Below, piece after piece: positions 7,901-8,963 of a stretch of 8,963 nt of DNA. Location of the stretch: contig JBDHLD010000222.1 of NCBI GenBank assembly GCA_039586035.1, positions 1 through 8,963 of the forward strand, written 5' to 3'. Made by a program: the position numbers and the translations under genes. How positions within the stretch are numbered: the first letter of the stretch is position 1; every line of letters begins with the position of its first letter. The notes beneath the pieces were generated by a model that was not told where the DNA came from, made no database searches, and saw nothing but the letters and a program-made list of their open reading frames with translations. Source of the stretch: JBDHHQ01 sp039586035. Lineage in GTDB: Bacteria > Gemmatimonadota > Gemmatimonadetes > Longimicrobiales > Gaopeijiaceae.

Positions 7901-8165
7901 ACCAGTTCTCGCCGCCGTCCGTCGTCTTCCAGAGGCCGCCGCCGGTGGCGCCGAAGTAGGCCTCCATGGGACGACCCACGACGCCGCTCGTGGCGATGGA
8001 TCGCCCGCCCCGATCCGGGCCGAGGTTGCGCCAGGCGTAGCCGGCCAGGAGCGCGGAGTCGAGCACGACCTCCTGGGCTACGAGGTTGGGTGGGGCCACG
8101 GGGAGCGCGGTCAACAGGGCGGCGGAGACCACCAGGGACAGCTCGACGATTCGTTTGGCGTGCAT
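4905..8165 (-). CDS. Secreted sortilin/VPS10-like Asp-box beta-propeller protein (often annotated glycosyl hydrolase)
   Basis: A 1086-residue exported protein of the bacterial VPS10/sortilin-like, BNR Asp-box type, common in Gemmatimonadota and related phyla. Such proteins are routinely labelled glycosyl hydrolases, but no activity is established from sequence. A signal peptide covers about 1-30 (MHAKRIVELSLVVSAALLTA, ending before QEVV). Ten Asp-boxes of the form S/T-x-D-x-G-x-T/S-W are visible, starting at residues 81, 136, 187, 245, 296, 342 (final W replaced by L), 548, 615, 668 and 712, consistent with one or two beta-propellers. Residues 400-430 hold HVCGSQQDNSTLC, two cysteines (414, 424) that could pair. 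After the propeller come a beta domain (about 765-815), an acidic histidine-containing linker (815-850), a second beta domain with GTYTVRL (897-903) and a helical C-terminal region (920-1070). There is no membrane anchor or sorting signal. The ATG at 8165 lacks a clear ribosome binding site. It probably leads the minus-strand series; shared export with the amidohydrolase suggests peptide or glycan handling, which is inference. Confidence 0.88.
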   Translation of the reverse strand: MHAKRIVELSLVVSAALLTALPVAPPNLVAQEVVLDSALLAGYAWRNLGPDRGGRSIATSGVVGRPMEAYFGATGGGLWKTTDGGENWSPITDFKITAASVGAVAVSETSPDLVFIGTGETCIRGNIMPGDGVYRSRDAGETWEHVGFRDSHGISKIRIHPTNPDIIFVASFGKYSAPSEERGVFKSTDGGDTWRKVLYRDDQTGAIDIVIDRNDPNVMYASLWQAFRREYTMSSGGPGSGMFKSTDGGETWTEITRNPGMPQEGVVGRIGLAVSSANSNRVYALFENDDGGLFRSDDGGESWELVNEERRIRQRAFYYTHVFADHQDEDVVYMQNTSLFRSTDGGETLEVINNGTHGDHDFWIDPDDPAHLVVANDGGGAVSFNTGNDWTDQEFSTAQFYKAVTTAHVPFHVCGSQQDNSTLCLPSAWNASRMGFGPAPFRFGGREPATITEGSMDVAYVVGGGEPGYIAPDPQDLDVYYAGVNNGRYIDKFNRRLQTAREVNPYPWFYSGEPAIDMVERWQWTFPIIFSTLDPNVLYTSSQRLWRTTDGGNSWEALSGDLTRADPSTLGHSGGPITGDMNGPEVYATIFSVGPGKVDIDEIWTGSDDGLVHVTRDGGQTWTNVTPPDMPDFGRVSQIDASAFHAGKAYVSVRRHLLDDFAPHIWKSDDYGQTWTRIVNGIREDAYVHAVREDPNREGLLYAATQHGVYVSYDDGANWQELNPGFADIPVVDLIVEHNELAIASHGRGFWVLDNMAPLRQLTPTTTSEDVVLFDPPVAYRSAGGVTLSWWLAATPDEATLEILDASGQVLRTFEAEEAHEAAEAEEEEHAEGEEHGDAEDEDDDEPERDRWAPQTITAKAGLNHVQWDLRSQQAVAFPGMILWGVRSTIAPRLPPGTYTVRLTADGQARETQVEIQRQPWIEDVTDEDLHAQYAFSHQIWEKVNEANSAVVQIRRARTQLMGHLEGTDDRGLREAAHAFLTKAGEVEGNIYQVRNRSNQDPLNFPIKVNNRLANLLSMVERGEGRPNDGMREVFQIMVDELAGYTETLDGIWANELAAVNGELERLGLEPLDPWDETTVLVAPEG
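5616..5723 (-). repeat. Acidic, histidine-containing low-complexity linker inside the propeller protein
   Basis: Residues 815-850 of the Asp-box protein are almost entirely Glu, Asp and Ala with three histidines (EEAHEAAEAEEEEHAEGEEH and onward to DEDDDEPERD). It sits between two beta domains, so it probably acts as a flexible linker or a low-affinity cation-binding segment. The matching DNA is a run of CTC/CTCC-type triplets on the plus strand, prone to slippage in length. Confidence 0.6.
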
Positions 8166-8333
8166 GGGAAGCGGGGTCTCGAGTCACGACGGGTGAACGT
8201 GCGTCAAACTACGGTGGTGCACCGCTCCGGCAATGCCACGGGCTCGAGCCCCCCGAACGGCCGAGCACTACGGCGTCGGCTCGGGGTACGGGGAGCAACC
8301 GCCTTTCTTCCAGTCGGCTCACCGCAAACGACC
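8166..8333. promoter_or_regulatory. Divergent intergenic region between the propeller and acyltransferase genes
   Basis: This 168-bp stretch separates two genes facing away from each other, so it should hold a promoter for each. On the minus strand a TTGACG hexamer (8202-8207) is a possible -35 element for the propeller gene, but no convincing -10 follows at the usual distance. Neither gene has a clear ribosome binding site here. The frame of the acyltransferase remains open upstream through much of this region, so a start earlier than 8334 is not excluded, although no upstream in-frame ATG was found in the part checked (8232-8333). Confidence 0.45.
8240..8251. promoter_or_regulatory. 12-bp perfect palindrome, possible operator
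   Basis: GGGCTCGAGCCC reads the same on both strands without a loop, a form suited to binding a dimeric regulator rather than to forming a terminator. It lies in the divergent intergenic region, about 75 bp from the propeller start and 82 bp from the acyltransferase start. In high-GC DNA a 12-bp palindrome can arise by chance, so this is only a candidate. Confidence 0.3.
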
Positions 8334-8963
8334 ATGGCCCCACGCCCCGTGAGAAGTCAGAACCGGCCCTTTGCCTGGGGAGTCTACGAGCGGGTGTTCC
8401 GGCCCTGGATGCGGCGGCGCTTGGACGTGCTGTGCGCAGGTCCGAACCACCCCGTTCATCAGGGGCGGGCAATCCTGCTCTGTGCGAACCACACGAGCTG
8501 GTGGGACGGCTTCGTGATGCGTGAGGTCCACCAGCGAGTGCGTCCGGACTCCGCGCTTTGGACCATCATGCTCGAGAGGGAGCTCCGCCGCTTCAGGGTG
8601 TTCGCACAGATCGGCGGCATCGGCATCGAGCCAGGCTCTACGGGGTCCATGCGAAGGCTGTTGCGGTCACTGCGTGACATCGGACCGGAAGGCCGGAGCG
8701 CGTGTGTGAGCTTCTTTCCGCAGGGGCGAATCGGCTCCGTCACGCAGCGGCCCCTGGGCTTCCGCAGGGGGGTCGAGCTCGTCGCCGGAGCCCTGGCGCC
8801 CGCCGCGGTGGTCCCCGTTGGAATCCACATCCAGCCGGGTGCAAAAACGCCGCGCTCCATCGCGTACGTGGCGATCGGGGACCCCTTGCCGGGGGATGGC
8901 AGCTCGCTGGACGCAGGCGAGCTGGAGGAGCGCGTCACCGGCCTGTTGGATCGGATCCGCGAG
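8334..8963 (+). CDS. PlsC-family acyltransferase (lysophospholipid acyltransferase-like), 3' end cut by window edge
   Basis: Membrane-associated glycerolipid-type acyltransferase that transfers an acyl chain to a hydroxyl acceptor. The 210 visible codons are all open and run off the right edge. Catalytic motif I is NHTSWWD (52-58), giving the H-x4-D pair. Motif III, usually FPEG, is present as FPQGR (128-132), followed by PLGFRRGVELVAG (140-152) and the strand-forming VVPVGIHIQPGA (159-170). The N-terminus (VYERVFRPWMRRRLDVL, 18-34) is amphipathic and basic with no signal peptide, fitting interfacial association with the inner membrane. The FPQG variant with a following GFRRGVE block resembles, from memory, acyltransferases found in carotenoid gene clusters as well as lipid ones; this link is inference. 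The ATG at 8334 gives a natural family N-terminus but has no clear Shine-Dalgarno site. It is divergent from the propeller gene. Confidence 0.85.
   Translation, partial: MAPRPVRSQNRPFAWGVYERVFRPWMRRRLDVLCAGPNHPVHQGRAILLCANHTSWWDGFVMREVHQRVRPDSALWTIMLERELRRFRVFAQIGGIGIEPGSTGSMRRLLRSLRDIGPEGRSACVSFFPQGRIGSVTQRPLGFRRGVELVAGALAPAAVVPVGIHIQPGAKTPRSIAYVAIGDPLPGDGSSLDAGELEERVTGLLDRIRE

Noticed and set aside
1..8963. tRNA, rRNA, riboswitch, CRISPR array, transposase or direct-repeat boundaries
   Set aside because: Nearly all sequence is accounted for by protein genes, the gaps are short, and no repeat series, tRNA-like cloverleaf or transposase motif was noticed on reading.

Overview
The window is high-GC bacterial chromosome (sample lines counted by hand are about 60-68% G+C) with seven protein genes. 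No RNA gene, insertion sequence or CRISPR array is recognisable. The gene set fits Gemmatimonadota or a similar environmental phylum: a very long secreted protein with sortilin/VPS10-like Asp-box repeats, an exported amidohydrolase, an exported acetamidase/formamidase, a CrtI-type carotenoid desaturase and a PlsC-type acyltransferase with an FPQG motif. This lineage call is inference from gene content; no marker gene is present.

Layout: (1) 2-979, plus strand: 3' two thirds of a phytoene-desaturase-like gene, cut by the left edge. (2) 985-2125, plus strand, 5 nt downstream: a secreted acetamidase/formamidase whose reading frame is broken twice near its N-terminus. (3) Converging on it, with 13 nt between stops, a minus-strand series runs from 8165 to 2139: a 1086-residue secreted beta-propeller protein, an exported metal-dependent amidohydrolase broken exactly where its first metal-binding motif should be, an FkbM-family methyltransferase 10 nt further on, and, after 132 nt, a small exported SnoaL/NTF2-like protein. 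(4) A 168-bp divergent intergenic region holding a 12-bp perfect palindrome. (5) 8334 to the right edge, plus strand: a PlsC-family acyltransferase, open to the end of the window.

Four of the seven products carry N-terminal signal peptides, and two of these are amide/peptide-type hydrolases. The middle of the window therefore looks like an exported scavenging locus for amides or peptides, flanked by a carotenoid gene on one side and a lipid/carotenoid-type acyltransferase on the other. The most notable observation is that three frame lesions fall in only two genes, both exported hydrolases, while five neighbouring frames, including one of 3.3 kb, are clean. Either these two genes are decaying, or the assembly carries local indel errors. 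I see no clear new multi-gene defence, mobile or RNA-based system here.
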